Shown here piece by piece: positions 1 to 11,364 of a stretch of 64,000 nucleotides of DNA. A program made the position numbers and the translations under genes. Under the pieces are notes generated by a model. The model did not search any database. It was given only the letters and a program-made list of their open reading frames with translations, and had not been told where the DNA came from. Every line of letters begins with the position of its first letter. Position 1 is the stretch's first letter. The DNA is from Motacilla alba alba (taxonomy: Eukaryota; Chordata; Aves; Passeriformes; Motacillidae), in NCBI RefSeq assembly GCF_015832195.1, contig NC_052028.1:12505501-12569500 (forward strand). The letters run 5' to 3'.

Positions 1-1975
1 CTCCAGACTTGGCCATCAGCAGTGCTGCAGTGCCAGAGGAGGGTGCAGGAAAAGAACCTCATCCTAATCCAGGCTGGTTGAGAAGGAACCATGGATGCTG
101 TGCAGAGTCTGTGTCTCTCAGGTCATCAACAGACCACCATGATATCCACCAGCTACTTCCCCACCTGTAGCTGCTGGTGATTGAGTGAATTAATTAGCAT
201 TCCTCTCAGTTTTCGGGGTTTCAGGTCTCTGCACTTAAAGGGTGATGGTTTGGGTCTTTGTTCATCCACTCAAATCTGTAGTGAGCTGCTCACTACAGTG
301 CCACAACCTCTGACCTAAAAGTAACTCAGTTTTTACCAGGAGAGGTAGAGCTGGAAATGTGCCAATCTCCCCTATAATTAACAACGCTAATTAGTGGGGC
401 TTCAGGCTGGCCCTGACTGAGCTTTTTGTCAACAAATCCGAGGTCACCTTAGCTCTTCATCTAGGGCTGACAGAGGTACAAAATGCACTTAGAAAATGAT
501 GATGGCAGCAACATTTATAGGAAAAACACACTTAGCAGAGATATTACTTCCATTTTTCATGATCACAGATACCTCAACACTGTTAGCTCCAAAGAGCTGT
601 CCTGGTTTTGAAGCTGTGTCTTCCTGCTGTCACTTCCATCAGTGCTCTGGGACATCTTCCCCTCAACACTTTCATCTCCACAAATTCAAACTGTTTCTGT
701 TTTTTCCCTCATCCCTTTTCCTGACTTTTACAGATCTTTAGCAATATTTCTGTCATCTCTAAAGTTTGATTGGCTTCCAAGGCAACACCATCTGCCTATT
801 TAACTAATACGCTTCTCGTGCCTTTTTCCTGATCACTAAAGGTGATGTTAAATAAGAACAATCTTAAGACAGATTCCTCTGCTACATTTTTTAGCTACAA
901 TCTGACAGTTTGATGCCTCCATTGTTTACCATCATTTAGCCAATTTTCTGGCCAGCTATGGTGCTCATATCCAGTTCTGCTGAGATGATTTTCTTCAGGC
1001 CAATTTATATTTAGTACAGCAGAAAAATTAATCCTGTGGTAAGAGCATTGTGATGAATTGTTCTCTGCTCATGCTTGTCCTCTCCACTGGAAATGAAACA
1101 AATTCTATATCCCACCTTGACTCCATAAAATTCTGTTAGATTAATATAAATGTCTGCTTCACTCCTACTTGTCTAAGATACCCCATGGCCATTTCCTTTC
1201 TGATTTACTTGGAGAATTCAGGAGTGCAAAATTATGTTGGAATAACGGTCAGTCTCCATTGAATGAATTCCTACCAGGTTTTATATTAGCAGAGATTAAT
1301 TTGTAAATGGTTAACAGAGGGTTAATAAACAGTAGTGTGTATTAAAAAGCATCTATAATGACTATTCCAAAATTGTTACATCATCAGCAGACATTACCAA
1401 GGTTTGAAAGCAATTTATTGACCTAGATAACAATCTGTGTGCTTAATTGAAACATTCATTATTCCCTTAGTAATCTTTTATGAACCGTTAAGAAAATAAA
1501 TGGAATGTGAAGTGCGACAGCAACTTCCTCAATAAGGTTTACACAAAGAGGACAGAAAAACCCCAGGTCTAATCTCTGCCTCAGGTTGTACATAAAGTTC
1601 ATTGAAACAGCACCAATTTTACCTGTACTCTCAGCAGAGCATGTGAACCCAGCACATGGATGGTTTCTATGCCCAGCTGGGCAGGAAAGTGAGGTTTTCT
1701 TAGCAAGCCTTGGGGCTGGAAGGCTCTGATGAGGACCCTGGACTCACCATGTTGTAGAATAGAAACAAAGGGGGGAAAAAAACCCCAAACAGAAATCCCT
1801 TCTAGTACTTCCTACCTTAGTCCTCATCCTGGCCTCTTTGAACTAGAACTGTCCTAGCAGTCCATCTAAGGAAAGAAGACTTAAATGTTCTCAGTAAAAG
1901 TGATTTCAAGTGGCCTTTGTCCTCTTCACGTCAGCTGGTAGAAAGGACGCTGAACTGCTCACTCCAACAAAAGAT
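1..1975. other. Non-coding stretch, no feature recognised
   Basis: No open frame here exceeds about 80 codons and none has a recognisable domain. The composition is ordinary vertebrate intergenic or intronic DNA, AT-rich from about 1200 to 1510, with scattered TAATTA/ATTAAT strings. I see no recognisable repeat, splice pair or RNA gene. Confidence 0.6.
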
Positions 1976-2015
1976 GAAAGAAGAAAAAAAAGAAAAAGAA
2001 GAAGAAAAAGAAAAA
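1976..2015 (+). repeat. All-purine tract
   Basis: Forty consecutive bases are A or G, as interrupted GAA/GAAA units, on the + strand. Tracts of this kind can adopt triplex (H-DNA) form and are length-unstable. Two overlapping open frames of 126 and 101 codons cross it and owe their lysine-rich stretch to it, so they are not evidence of a gene. Confidence 0.9.
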
Positions 2016-2221
2016 TTCACAATGCCTTTTGGTTTGAGCACATTGTGGTTACTGCATTGCCATCACTCTTCCAAGCACGTTTTTCCCTTGAGTGTTTTCT
2101 TTTCAGAGCTCTCTGTGGCAATTTTTATTATATTAATATCCTCTTTATATTTACTTTCCTCTTGCAAAGTGGCATGTGCAAAGGCAAGAAAATTATCAGT
2201 GTCAGTAAGTCTTTCATCGTA

Positions 2222-2327
2222 GAAAAAAAATCAAAACAAGGGGAAAAAGCAAAGCAAAAACCAAACAAACAAATGAACAAACAAAACTGAAACAAACCAA
2301 AAAAAACCCAGCCCCAACAAAACCAAA
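2222..2327 (+). repeat. A-rich low-complexity tract with (CAAA)n
   Basis: About 105 bp of A-rich DNA with repeated CAAA units and almost no T. It could be the decayed A-rich tail of an old insertion, but no element body is recognisable upstream, so it is listed only as low-complexity sequence. Confidence 0.8.
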
Positions 2328-2806
2328 TCCGACAAATGGGATAAAGCAGCAGTGATTTTGGTTTTTGCAGCATTAAGTCTCCTTCTCAAAATCAAGATAA
2401 TTTGGGCTCAAGATTAAAGGAATTTATTTCTTTGAAAGAAAAAAAAATATTTCACTTCTTTGGTTTCAGACTGCCATGCATCCACAATACAAACCTCTTA
2501 CTTCTATGACTGGCATAAACTGACTGCTATTGTTGGGGAATTGCCAATATGTCAAAATATTCAAGACCTTCTTATACACAGTAAAGAAACTGTTTCTGTT
2601 CCTTGCATGGGCTCTCTTACAGATGGAGGGCTCCAGCATTCTGTGCTGCTGTTGAAGTATTTTTCTTCCATATGTAGAAATGTTAATGAGAAATAGCTCA
2701 TTGAGAATCATCTGAGCTTGAGTAGCTGCCAACTCTTGACATTGTGAAAAATGCGTATTTTATGATTGGCTTTTCGCAAATATTAAAATGAATATTGTAT
2801 GTGTTT
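2328..2806. other. Non-coding stretch, no feature recognised
   Basis: AT-rich spacer between the A-rich tract and the LTR. It holds only short open frames (78 and 88 codons on opposite strands of the same segment) with no recognisable domain. Confidence 0.55.
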
Positions 2807-3366
2807 TGTTAGAAAGTTATGCTGTATTAATTTCTTAAGTAGTGTGTTAAATATACTTTTAGGTTATAACATAATGTTAAAATGGAAACTGTGCTATGTA
2901 AGATACTTTTTTTAAAGAAAGGACTCGCACCGAGATAGCAGCCACAGGACACCTAAATCTTTCAGAGATAAAGAATTTATGGCTTCCTTATCAGGAGAAA
3001 CTAACTTCTTCCTGCCTCAGTCAGCCCTGAAGACGCTGTCAGGATTCAGAGGAAGAAGTTGACACTGACCAGACAGAATCTTTTGTTTGAATGGAAGTTA
3101 TGCATCATGCATGAGGTGTATGAATATGCAACAGGCTATTGCTTTTAAGGGTTAATCCTCTGTTAACGGGTGTCCTTTTTCAGGCTTATTTTGCCCAGAA
3201 AGAGGTACCCGGACTGTCCGTAACTCTTTGTTTTTTATTGTCTTGTGTTGTCATAAATCCTAATTGTCCAAATTTTTATTACTCTAATATGTTACTATTT
3301 TTATAACCATTTTACTACTATTAAACTTTTAAAATTTTAAAAACAAGTGATTGGCATTTTTTCACA
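2807..3366 (+). mobile_element. Endogenous retrovirus LTR, songbird-type, probably solo or truncated
   Basis: A block of about 560 bp begins TGTTAG and ends TTCACA, matching the TG...CA termini of retroviral LTRs. The interior is AT-rich, with an ATTAAA poly(A)-type signal at 3320-3325 close to the 3' end, which sets the + orientation. The general look (a conserved 5' third with a TTAAATA-rich start and a very AT-rich 3' end) resembles LTRs I know from songbird genomes; the family name is not certain. The five bases before 2807 and after 3366 do not match, so no target-site duplication is visible. No gag, pol or env coding sequence is present nearby. Either the copy is a fragment, or one boundary belongs to the adjoining LTR-like segment. 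Confidence 0.65.
3099..3132 (+). promoter_or_regulatory. Cluster of ATGCAT / ATGCAA POU-type motifs inside the LTR
   Basis: Within 34 bp there are two ATGCAT palindromes and one ATGCAA. These are core strings for POU-domain factors and lie in the part of the LTR that would be U3. Function is inferred only from the motifs. Confidence 0.35.
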
Positions 3367-3376
3367 ACATCACAGC

Positions 3377-3404
3377 CAGGAGTTTCACAGCAGGAGTTTC
3401 ACAG
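3377..3404 (+). repeat. Perfect 14-bp tandem duplication at the LTR edge
   Basis: The unit CAGGAGTTTCACAG occurs twice head to tail (3377-3390 and 3391-3404), ten bases after the probable LTR end. It marks the junction with the next LTR-like segment and may be a slippage product. Confidence 0.95.
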
Positions 3405-3830
3405 CAGCACATTATCCTCATCCAGCACTTCCTGGAGAGCAGGGCCTGTTCCCTGCTGCTTGTTTGCTGCTTGGCGCATGCCGGATGAGCCCTTGTTGCC
3501 AGCAGCGGGAGCAACCCTGGGACTGTATCAGCCCAGAGAGTGGCAGTAAATAAAATAGGGACTGGTACGACTGGGATGCTTGAAAATCAAAGCTTAATAA
3601 AGGAAAACAAAAGGTGAGCTAACAATAAATGCACAACAAAAACGTAAGCTGTACTGTGTAGGGGGCTACTCCAGAAGACCTTGAAATGAGGCAAACACAA
3701 CCTTATATGGAGGGCAGGGAACCAATGAGCAGGAAGAATCAGAAACAATACCTTATATGGAACACAAGATTAACCAATCAGGGGGCATGGTTCAGAACAT
3801 GACCTTATAAGGAATAACTTAATTTACATA
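3405..3830. mobile_element. Second LTR-like segment, orientation unresolved
   Basis: This segment adjoins the LTR and has a retroviral promoter look: repeated CCAAT and TTATA-type boxes at 3701-3812 and AATAAA-type strings at 3550-3556 and near 3595. On the minus strand the order is ATTGG boxes followed by TATAAGG, which would suit an LTR read leftwards. On the + strand the AATAAA strings come before the boxes, which does not suit a + strand LTR. No TG...CA ends or primer-binding site could be fixed. It may be a second LTR, or leader sequence of the first element. The 68-codon frame at 3347-3553 is not coding. Confidence 0.4.
3701..3812. promoter_or_regulatory. Three CArG boxes with interleaved CCAAT boxes
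   Basis: CCTTATATGG at 3701-3710, the same at 3751-3760 and CCTTATAAGG at 3803-3812 all fit CC(A/T)6GG, the binding consensus of serum response factor. CCAAT lies at 3722-3726 and 3774-3778, one in each of the first two intervals. The spacings (50 and 52 bp) show a tandem promoter unit. CArG-type sites are known in the Rous sarcoma virus LTR, which supports a retroviral origin. Activity here is inference. Confidence 0.6.
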
Positions 3831-4866
3831 GCTGTTCCCATCATTCTTTTCTGCTCACCTACCTCTCACCATAACCTGACTGGATGTTATCTATCCTGGC
3901 CTCTCACAGTACTGCTAGCTGCAGTGTGGCTGCTTCACAGCTCATTCTCTCCAGGACAGATCACCACACTAGTTAGAGCCAGTGGTGTTTTCAGCGGCAA
4001 GGAGACACCTTCTGAACCATTCTCCAGTAGTGAAAAGGGGATGAAGTAGCTCTGGCAGGATGCTGAAGGAGAGGGATCCATTCCTGGTGGAAAAGCGCTT
4101 CTGCACTGGGATGGCAAATCAACTGATGAGGTGACAGTCCTGGAATCCAACTCATTCACGAAGGCCTCAAGCTCCATTTTACAGCTGCTTCTCACCCAGT
4201 TGATAGAAAGCTTCAGTTAATTTCCAGGTTAAATCTATCCATGATCAAGTTATGCTTCTTTGCTCCCATGCCAGTGGCACCATTAACTCACAGGGTTCTG
4301 TTCCTCAGTTCATTTATACAGGGAAATCAGTTTTCCTCTTTGAAATGCTCCTTGTAGACAAATTTCCTAGTCTCCAGGTTACCTGACCTGCATGTCTCTA
4401 ACTTGAATGAGTCTGCATTGAATATGAGTGGGCAGCGGTTCACCTGGCAGTCCAGCACCTCACAGAATAATAGTGATCCTTCTTTATCTCTGCAGGATAT
4501 GCAGCTCCTGTTATCTCCAAAGACTAGGTTTGACTTTTTAGAGCTATGTAAGTCCAGTGGCTGAGAGTCCATTTGCAGATTGATTGACATATCAGGCTGG
4601 TTTTTCTCCTCTGCTGAACTCTCCTACCCCAGCAAGAACTGTTGCTATATACTCTTAAATCTGCATAATTGTTTTATAATGTCAATATATTGTAAAAATA
4701 GAATGACTTTGCAGTTTACACTATTGCATTTACTTAGATTTTCATTATTCCAGTGCCCAAAGTCATATATTTATTAATCTATAATATGCTGAGCATCTTC
4801 TGAAATGAAGAAGATTTCTCAACTTTGTGCTGTTAGCAAATTAAATTCACACACTAAAACTTTTTT
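3831..4866. other. Non-coding stretch, no feature recognised
   Basis: Unique-looking DNA between the LTR material and the old CR1 copy. The two longest frames are on the minus strand (86 and 87 codons), each ends in ordinary stops, and neither resembles a known protein. Confidence 0.5.
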
Positions 4867-5560
4867 TGTTTGCACATATTAATGAAAATATTAAATAATA
4901 TTAGCCCTAAGGATGATCTGCAGTTTTGCTGATGGTATAAAATTATCCAGGCTAGTAAAAAGTAAAACTGATCATAAAGTTCTGAGGGAGGAAGAAACTG
5001 GCAGATTAAATTCAATGTTGATAAATGCAAAGCAATGCACATGGGGAAAACAACACTAAATACACATATGCAATGATAATCTCTAAATTAGCCATTATCA
5101 TTCTGCAAAGAGATCATAGAGTCGCTGCAGATTGCTCAACAAAAACATCTGTTCATTGCCCTGCGGCAGGCTGGAAAGGTAAACAGAATGTAAGGTATAA
5201 AAGCAACCAAGAGTAGCAGGAAAAGCAGCTCCGTGCCACTGAATGAGCCCCAAATTTGCCCACGCTTGAATACCACATGAACTGCATCAAAATGGAACAG
5301 GCAAAACCCAGTGAAGGTACAGAGAAGGACAAAAAGTCAAAGACATTAAATGGTTACTGCACTGGGAGAGACTAAATAGACTCCAAGCCTTTAACTCTGA
5401 GAAAAGGTGATGGGATGAGGAAATGGCAGAGCCATAGAAAAGAGTGGCTGGCAGGAAAAGGTGAATGAGGAATGATTATTCTCTCTACCCCTGTAAGAGG
5501 AACTTGGGAGCATCAAATGAGATCACAAGGCAGAGCCTCTGTAGCAGACAAGGACAGAGT
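4867..5560 (+). mobile_element. Old CR1-type LINE fragment, 3' part of the reverse-transcriptase ORF
   Basis: The + strand follows the end of the CR1 / L3 type LINE ORF2. It has a string encoding roughly 'FNVDKCKAMHMGKN', then the 'LQRD...GVAADCSTKTSVHCPAAG' region, then 'CPRLNT' and downstream blocks corresponding to the conserved 'NTWxxW' and 'RL...LGL' parts of the tail. Frameshifts and stops are frequent, so only a 63-codon remnant (5025-5216) stays open. Divergence is much greater than in the three CR1 3' ends further along, so this is an ancient, inactive insertion. Both boundaries are approximate; the body and 5' end are missing. Confidence 0.85.
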
Positions 5561-5759
5561 GGATGCTCTCCCCTATCTCACACAAATTGCCAATATGCAT
5601 GCACACATAAGCAGAGCCATGACAGCATTTCCCAGTTTTCCCTAGATAAGTGGAATCCATTAGATGGGTGTGTGCTGTGTTTTGCAAGTATAACTTCCTT
5701 GGACTAGTACTAGTGTTACCTGACACAACTAGGTAATATTTTGTTCTTTCTTTTTACAG

Positions 5760-5786
5760 GGGGGCTATTCCATATCACTTGTACAG
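5760..5786 (+). other. Candidate 27-nt microexon
   Basis: A pyrimidine tract ending TTTTTACAG (AG at 5758-5759) precedes 27 bases that end in ACAG and are followed by GTAAGC at 5787. Both sites are close to the vertebrate splice consensus, and a CTGAC branch-point-like string lies about 36 bases upstream of the AG. The segment is nine whole codons, reading GGYSISLVQ in the frame starting at its first base; the other two frames are also open. No flanking coding exon is visible nearby, so host gene and reading phase are unknown. A chance pairing of good splice sites is possible in 64 kb. The AG at 5731-5732, between the branch-like string and the acceptor, counts slightly against it. Confidence 0.3.
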
Positions 5787-8484
5787 GTAAGCATTTAGTT
5801 TTAAATGGGATGGGTTCTTTTATACTCCCTCTATCCTTTATACTTGGAATATTGCCAGCAAAATCCCAGTGAATGGCTGCCAATTTGGTCTGGGACTTTG
5901 GTACAGCACCCATGACATTAGTAGGACACAAATGTGTATTGGCAGGAAATTTGATCATCAGGAGATCAGTTGTCACTTTCAATGACCCTTACTGACACTC
6001 TGATTCTTTTAATTTTCCTACATGGAAAAGAAAAATAAGGTCTGGTAAGGTCAGCCCAAAAGGAATACTAGTCTGGGATACTTAGTTTTGGAAATTAGGT
6101 TTTTTCCCAGTTGTCAGAAGCAGCTGATCCTTCCAGATTACCTCAGGGATATATTAAATCAGATTAAGACAACATTTACACTGACAGAATGTGCGGGCAG
6201 TGGGGATCAGAACATCTTGTGTAGGTCCCATTCTATGGAGGAGAGTTCCAAAGATTTGCTAGACACGCACTGCATCAAAAGGAATAAAGAGCCCAGATGT
6301 GAAGAGGTCTCTGGTCATCCCCACAGAGAAGCACAACAGGCTCATTTCCCAGTTTGTCGGTCAAATGGAGAAATGTGTCTGTGCCCTGGACCCTCAGAGG
6401 AATCACAAATTAAATATTGCCTAAATACTGCTTTGTTTGAGCAGGGACCTGAAAAACAAAAGCACTCATGGTTAATTTCCACCTCACTGGAAGCCACATA
6501 TCTTCTTTTTCAGGGAAAAAGAGCTAAGAAAGTTTTATTAAAACTCCCTCAGTTTGTTGAAAATTCTGGCATGGTAACTGTGTATCTTACTTAAAAGGTC
6601 AGTGAGAATCTCATGAATAAAATCTAACTTCATAATGAAAGCACAGTATTTAAAATTTCCCTGGATCTCCTTGCTCAAAACTGATTAGGAACAGACCTGC
6701 TGCTATCCTGTAAAATGTTTCTAAATGAGTCATCTGTTCATCAGCAAAGCCCCAAAAGTTCAGATGCAATTGCTTCAGAAAGAACATTTTCAAAACTATG
6801 GCATATCAGTTGGAAGATGCTGATAACTTCCAATCGGCAGGAGGGCCCTGCTAAAAAAAACACCAAGATAACTTTGCTTTTAAGGCTTCCCCAGCTGACT
6901 GATTAAAAACGTCACAACAGAAAATTCAAAGGTCACATTTTCTCAAGTGTTGCTGAGAACCCACTGTCTGAGAAATTAGATGAGATTAAGATGCAAAACA
7001 CTGAAACACTTTGAATCAAATTTAATCTTCCAATGTTTTGCTAACTTATTAAAAAAAAAAATAAAACCAACAACAAACTAAACAAGGTGGGGAGATTTGT
7101 ATTTCAGGAAAACCCTACTGGAAGTACAACACTGCCAGTGGGGTTAATAGACTTCGACTAGATTTTGTTATTTTGCTTGAGGAATTGGTCTAATTCATAT
7201 CAGCTGAAAGCACTTTTTAAGATTAATTGAAAGCAAAAGGATTTACTGGAGTTTATATTTTCATGAATCTCTTCTAGATATCTCTGAAGGACAAAATTGA
7301 AGGTCACTTTTACTGTCTATAGAAGCCAGTCAGAAAACTTGAAAATGACAAATTTTCTCCAGATGGTAACTAAGAAAAGATTGAGGATTTTCATTCACAT
7401 TTACCAAAATCTTTTTTTTACTAATACAAGGCCATTTGTTCAGCTGCTCCTGGGCATAGCAGCTGAGGATGGGACTGGTGGTTTTTTACAACAAATAGTT
7501 GATTTGAGGGACTGGGTGGAACTCCCATGGGGAAAACCTCTTGAGACAACATGTGTGAGAAGCTGTGCATGGTCTCTCTTATTCTCCCTGCTCATGCCAT
7601 TCTTGGGTACAACCAGAGGAGTTTGGTTTTCCTTTCTCAGGTGTTGGCTACGGACTGTGCAGACAGCACCAGGCACATTTGGGGAAAGGCAGAGAAAGGG
7701 GCACAGGCAGGAGGGTACAAAAAGAAGGAATTGGGAGCAAAAGAGAAAAAGAGAAAACAAAGAGAAAAGCAATTCTCTACAAAGAAAAACTTCAGGAAAA
7801 AACATAAAGAGATACAGAAACGAATGCACAGGACTTTCCAGGGGTCAGATACTGCAGAGTATAAGCCACTGTCTCACAACCAGCAGCAAACCTAGAGCAG
7901 TGAAAAGCTTTGGGGTTATCCCCACACCTGGATGAGGAAAATATTCTGCTGAGTCCAAAACTGTTGTCATAAGATGAGAAAGGCTTTTTTGGTAGACAAG
8001 AGGCTCTAGCAGATTGGAATAAGGGTAACATGTCTTACTAAAATGAATGATTTGCAGAGGAATAAATAAATGTGCAGTTGCCTCATTTTTAAAAGTTTGA
8101 TATTTCATTATCAAAATGAAAGCAAGGAAGTAAACAAACAAACAAACCCCCGCCAAAATCCCATCTGGCTTCTCTGCCTTCCTTGAAGTTCTGAGATATG
8201 TACTTGCTGAATCAGAATGTAGATATAGGGTCTTCTTTTTAAACAGCATCACAGTCACCTGCCCACTGTTTAAATACAGCAGGAGTTGGTTCCCCTTTTT
8301 AAGAAGTGCTATCTCCAGCCTGCAGCTCACATTCCACAGCAGGAAAGCAGCTCGTGAAAAAATTCACTCTGAAATACCTCAAGCTCTACTAGAACTGAAA
8401 GCAAGCAGTTCCAAAGGCTGTTTGCTTCTATGATTTTTTGGGTTTAGTTTTGGCTTCAGCCAGTGTTTTTATTCTACTGTTTAG
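5787..8484. other. Non-coding stretch; a 212-codon open frame with no recognisable domain
   Basis: The region holds two of the longer frames in the window: 6088-6594 (168 codons) and 7297-7935 (212 codons), both +. Neither has a recognisable domain. The second is lysine/arginine-rich because it crosses a purine-rich GAGAAAA tract near 7740-7800. An A-run sits near 7052 and (AAAC)n near 8135-8150. I see no promoter, splice pair or poly(A) context to support a gene. Confidence 0.5.
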
Positions 8485-8485
8485 A

Positions 8486-8530
8486 AAACCAGTTCAACCA
8501 GTTCAAACAGTTAAACCAGTTAAACAGTTT
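8486..8530 (+). repeat. Short degenerate tandem repeat of AACCAGTT type
   Basis: About five imperfect copies of a 9-10 bp unit (AACCAGTTC / AAACAGTTA / AACCAGTTA) follow one another. This is a minisatellite-like tract too short to act as a useful marker. Each CAGTT and AACAG string also resembles a MYB half-site. Confidence 0.85.
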
Positions 8531-11350
8531 GGATGGAAGTGGACCATATAAAAGCTGATGGCCATTTTTAAGGAGGCATGAACATTTGTTTCTCTTTCTG
8601 CAGAGGTGCCAGAAGAATGGGAAATGGGGACCTCAGTAGGACAGAAAGGCACCAAACATCAGAGCCTGGGGGCAGCTGAGGGCAGTGTGACCACCCTCAA
8701 GGAGACAGGGCAGGGGAGGGACAAGGAAAACAACCTCACCAGGACCTTGCAGGGCAGAAGCTGTGGGGATAACCACCTCCTCCTGGGCTGTTGGGGCACC
8801 AAGGATGGCTGTGAACTGGGCTGAGACCCAGACACCTGAATATTCCTGGAGGGGTTGGAAACCCTTGCTGGCTGTCCCTGTAGCTCTGGGAGGCTCAGGA
8901 CATGATCAGAACTTGAATAACACGAGTAACTGATGCTCCCAGGCATCCCACAGGTCTGTCTTGAGGGCAATAATCCAAAGACAGTGGCTCTCTGAAGCCC
9001 CTTTAGATGGCAGCAGCCAAAGAACAAGACTTGGAATTACCCCCAGAGACAAACTGGGCACCTTCCTGCTCAAGCCTGCATTTAGGAGAAAGTCACAGCA
9101 CCAGAGCACCCCATGGGAACCACAAGAATAAGGTACAACACTGCCTGCTGAAATGCTTTGAGATTTCCCACTAGCAAGAGATAAATCTGTAAAGCATTAT
9201 TGAGCTTTTGTTTGTTCATTTAATATTTTCAGATGTTAACAAATCCTGCAGATGTGGTCCTCTCTGCAGTACAAGGGGATAAGGATCTTTTCCATCGCAG
9301 AGTGCTCAGTTTTTCCTTCACTCACAGACTTTATTCCCTATGTGATAGTGTGGTAGCATGTTACAGTACCACTTGACAGAAATATGTTTTTCATTTTTGC
9401 TTTTTGAACACATTCATGTCTTACAAACTCTTAATCTAATCCTCCTGGAACAATCTCTGTTTCAGCTATTAAAGTAACTTCTAATGAAATTATTTAAAAT
9501 TCTACATTGGTCTTTGGAGCAGACTTCAGCCTTGCTGTGGTTTTTCATTCCTTGAGCAGTGACACTGAAATCAAGGTTTCAGATGAGCCATGAACGTGTC
9601 TGTGAAGCCCAACAGAAATACTTCTCTATCCATCTCTCTACAAACTCACTTATGTGTAAACAACTGCTGAAATAAATTTCTTTGATGGTTATTTTCTTAT
9701 AATTTCCACCAGTTTAATGGAATTCACCTTCCCTTTCTAGCTATAGATTGACTTCATGAGATGCCTAGATAAAAAAATTGAACTTCTCTTTGTTCTTATA
9801 AAAATCTCTACATTCTGAGGGCAAACACAGACAGCTGCTCAATTCATTGGATAATTAGACTATTAATAAATTGGACACACTTCTTCTTCATCCTATAATA
9901 ATCATGACAACTTTCCAAAAACATTTATCTGCTTTTTTCTTTTCACTCCAGTACACTCAAGCTCATTTGTGGCCTCTCTCCTTGTTTCACTTGGTTCCTT
10001 TCAAAGCAGGATGCCTCTCCCTAAAGAGCAGTCTGGTACCACCAAGAGTGACAGTCTGGGAAATGGAAACCTGGCTCTTGTTTCTCATTCCCAGCCTCTC
10101 CCTTCCTGCACTGCTTGGCTGTGCAGTCTGGAGACAGGACCTTGATGCTCAGCAGGACTGAACAAAGCTGAAGCAGTTCCCAACACATCTCATATTCTCT
10201 AAATCCATCTGGAGCCTTTGGACTGTCTTAGCAATGCTGGATCAAAATTTTAAATAATTTCACTTGACAAACACAGAAACACAAAGTGTTGAATTTTGCT
10301 GTTGTTCAATAAGAACATTCAGAAGTTTCATTTTCAAGCAATGCTTCAGACTGAAAAGCAATGTCATGACTCTGGAGAGTGACTCTGGAAAACAGAAAAT
10401 AGGCGAAGGTTAAAGAACAAGCTCAAATGGATTCCTCAGGCAAGAGGTTAAAACTAACTAAATAAGACCGTTTCCAAGTTGTCCAAAATCACAAATCCTT
10501 GCACATATCCTTTCCATGGTTGCTGACTGGGTGAAGACCCTTGACTCTGTAATTTTACACCTGGCTGCCTGAAAGAGATTAGCTGTGAGAATGCCCCTGT
10601 TGTGGCTGTGTGGCTGATGCCAGATTCTGGGGTGGGCAGCTGGAGGTTCCTGAGCCCTTTCTGCCATACCACAGGACTCCCTTGCTTTTTAATTTCTCTG
10701 CACTCCACTGGTCTGTGTGGTACCAAACTCAATTAGGGCAATAAATGGTTTTGATTTAGCAACAACTAAAAGAGGGAAAGCCTGGCAAAGAACTGGAACA
10801 GCAGAAGAGGTCCATGAGTCCTGACAGCCCAGTTCCAGCCTCTCCCTCCTCCAAGAGGACTCAGGCAGCTCTCAGCCCCCCAGGTGACCCCAAAGAGCCC
10901 CACACCACAACAGGAATGTAAAGGGAGGGCAAATAAAGAACAGAGCTCTCCACCATATGCCTAATCTGCAGGTTAATTGCTCCACTATTATTGTATTTAA
11001 TTGTTCCCAGTGAAGTCTTTCTAATTGCTTTTCTTTATACCCAATTGAGTAATAATAAGAATATTAATAATAAATATGCCAAGAGTTTTAAGCAGAAAAT
11101 GATAAAAGCCATTTCCCATGCAAGCAGGTGGAGGAAAGTGACTACGAGAGGATGAGAAATGCTTCTTTCCTATGTGAAATAGAAGAGGAATAATAGCAGC
11201 TGGTACAGGTAGGCTCACACAGCCACTGCTTTGTGTGAGTCCCTGCTGGGAGGTGAACTAATGACCAGCTGCCTCATTTCCCCAGTACAAACTGGAATCA
11301 AGCATTTGCAAAGTTGTGCCGCTGATAGTATACACATTTCAATATAGCCA
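8531..11350. other. Non-coding stretch, no feature recognised
   Basis: Mixed unique DNA. Minus-strand frames of 122 codons (8659-9027) and 92 codons (10454-10732) and a + frame of 96 codons (9871-10161) are the longest; none looks like a protein family. AT-rich from about 9180 to 9900 and 10960 to 11100. A short echo, GACTCTGGA twice, lies near 10370-10390. Confidence 0.5.
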
Positions 11351-11364
11351 CATGAATATTCATG
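11351..11364. promoter_or_regulatory. Perfect palindrome CATGAATATTCATG
   Basis: Fourteen bases read the same on both strands. The core ATGAATATTCAT resembles dimeric sites bound by POU homeodomain proteins. It is a motif-level observation only. Confidence 0.35.

Noticed and set aside
1910..2290. 126-codon lysine-rich open frame
   Set aside because: Created by the all-purine tract and the A-rich tract it crosses.
6088..6594. 168-codon open frame on the + strand
   Set aside because: No family resemblance and no supporting gene signals.
7297..7935. 212-codon open frame on the + strand, the longest in the window
   Set aside because: No recognisable domain, a lysine/arginine-rich part explained by a purine tract, no splice or promoter context, and a length near what chance gives in 64 kb.
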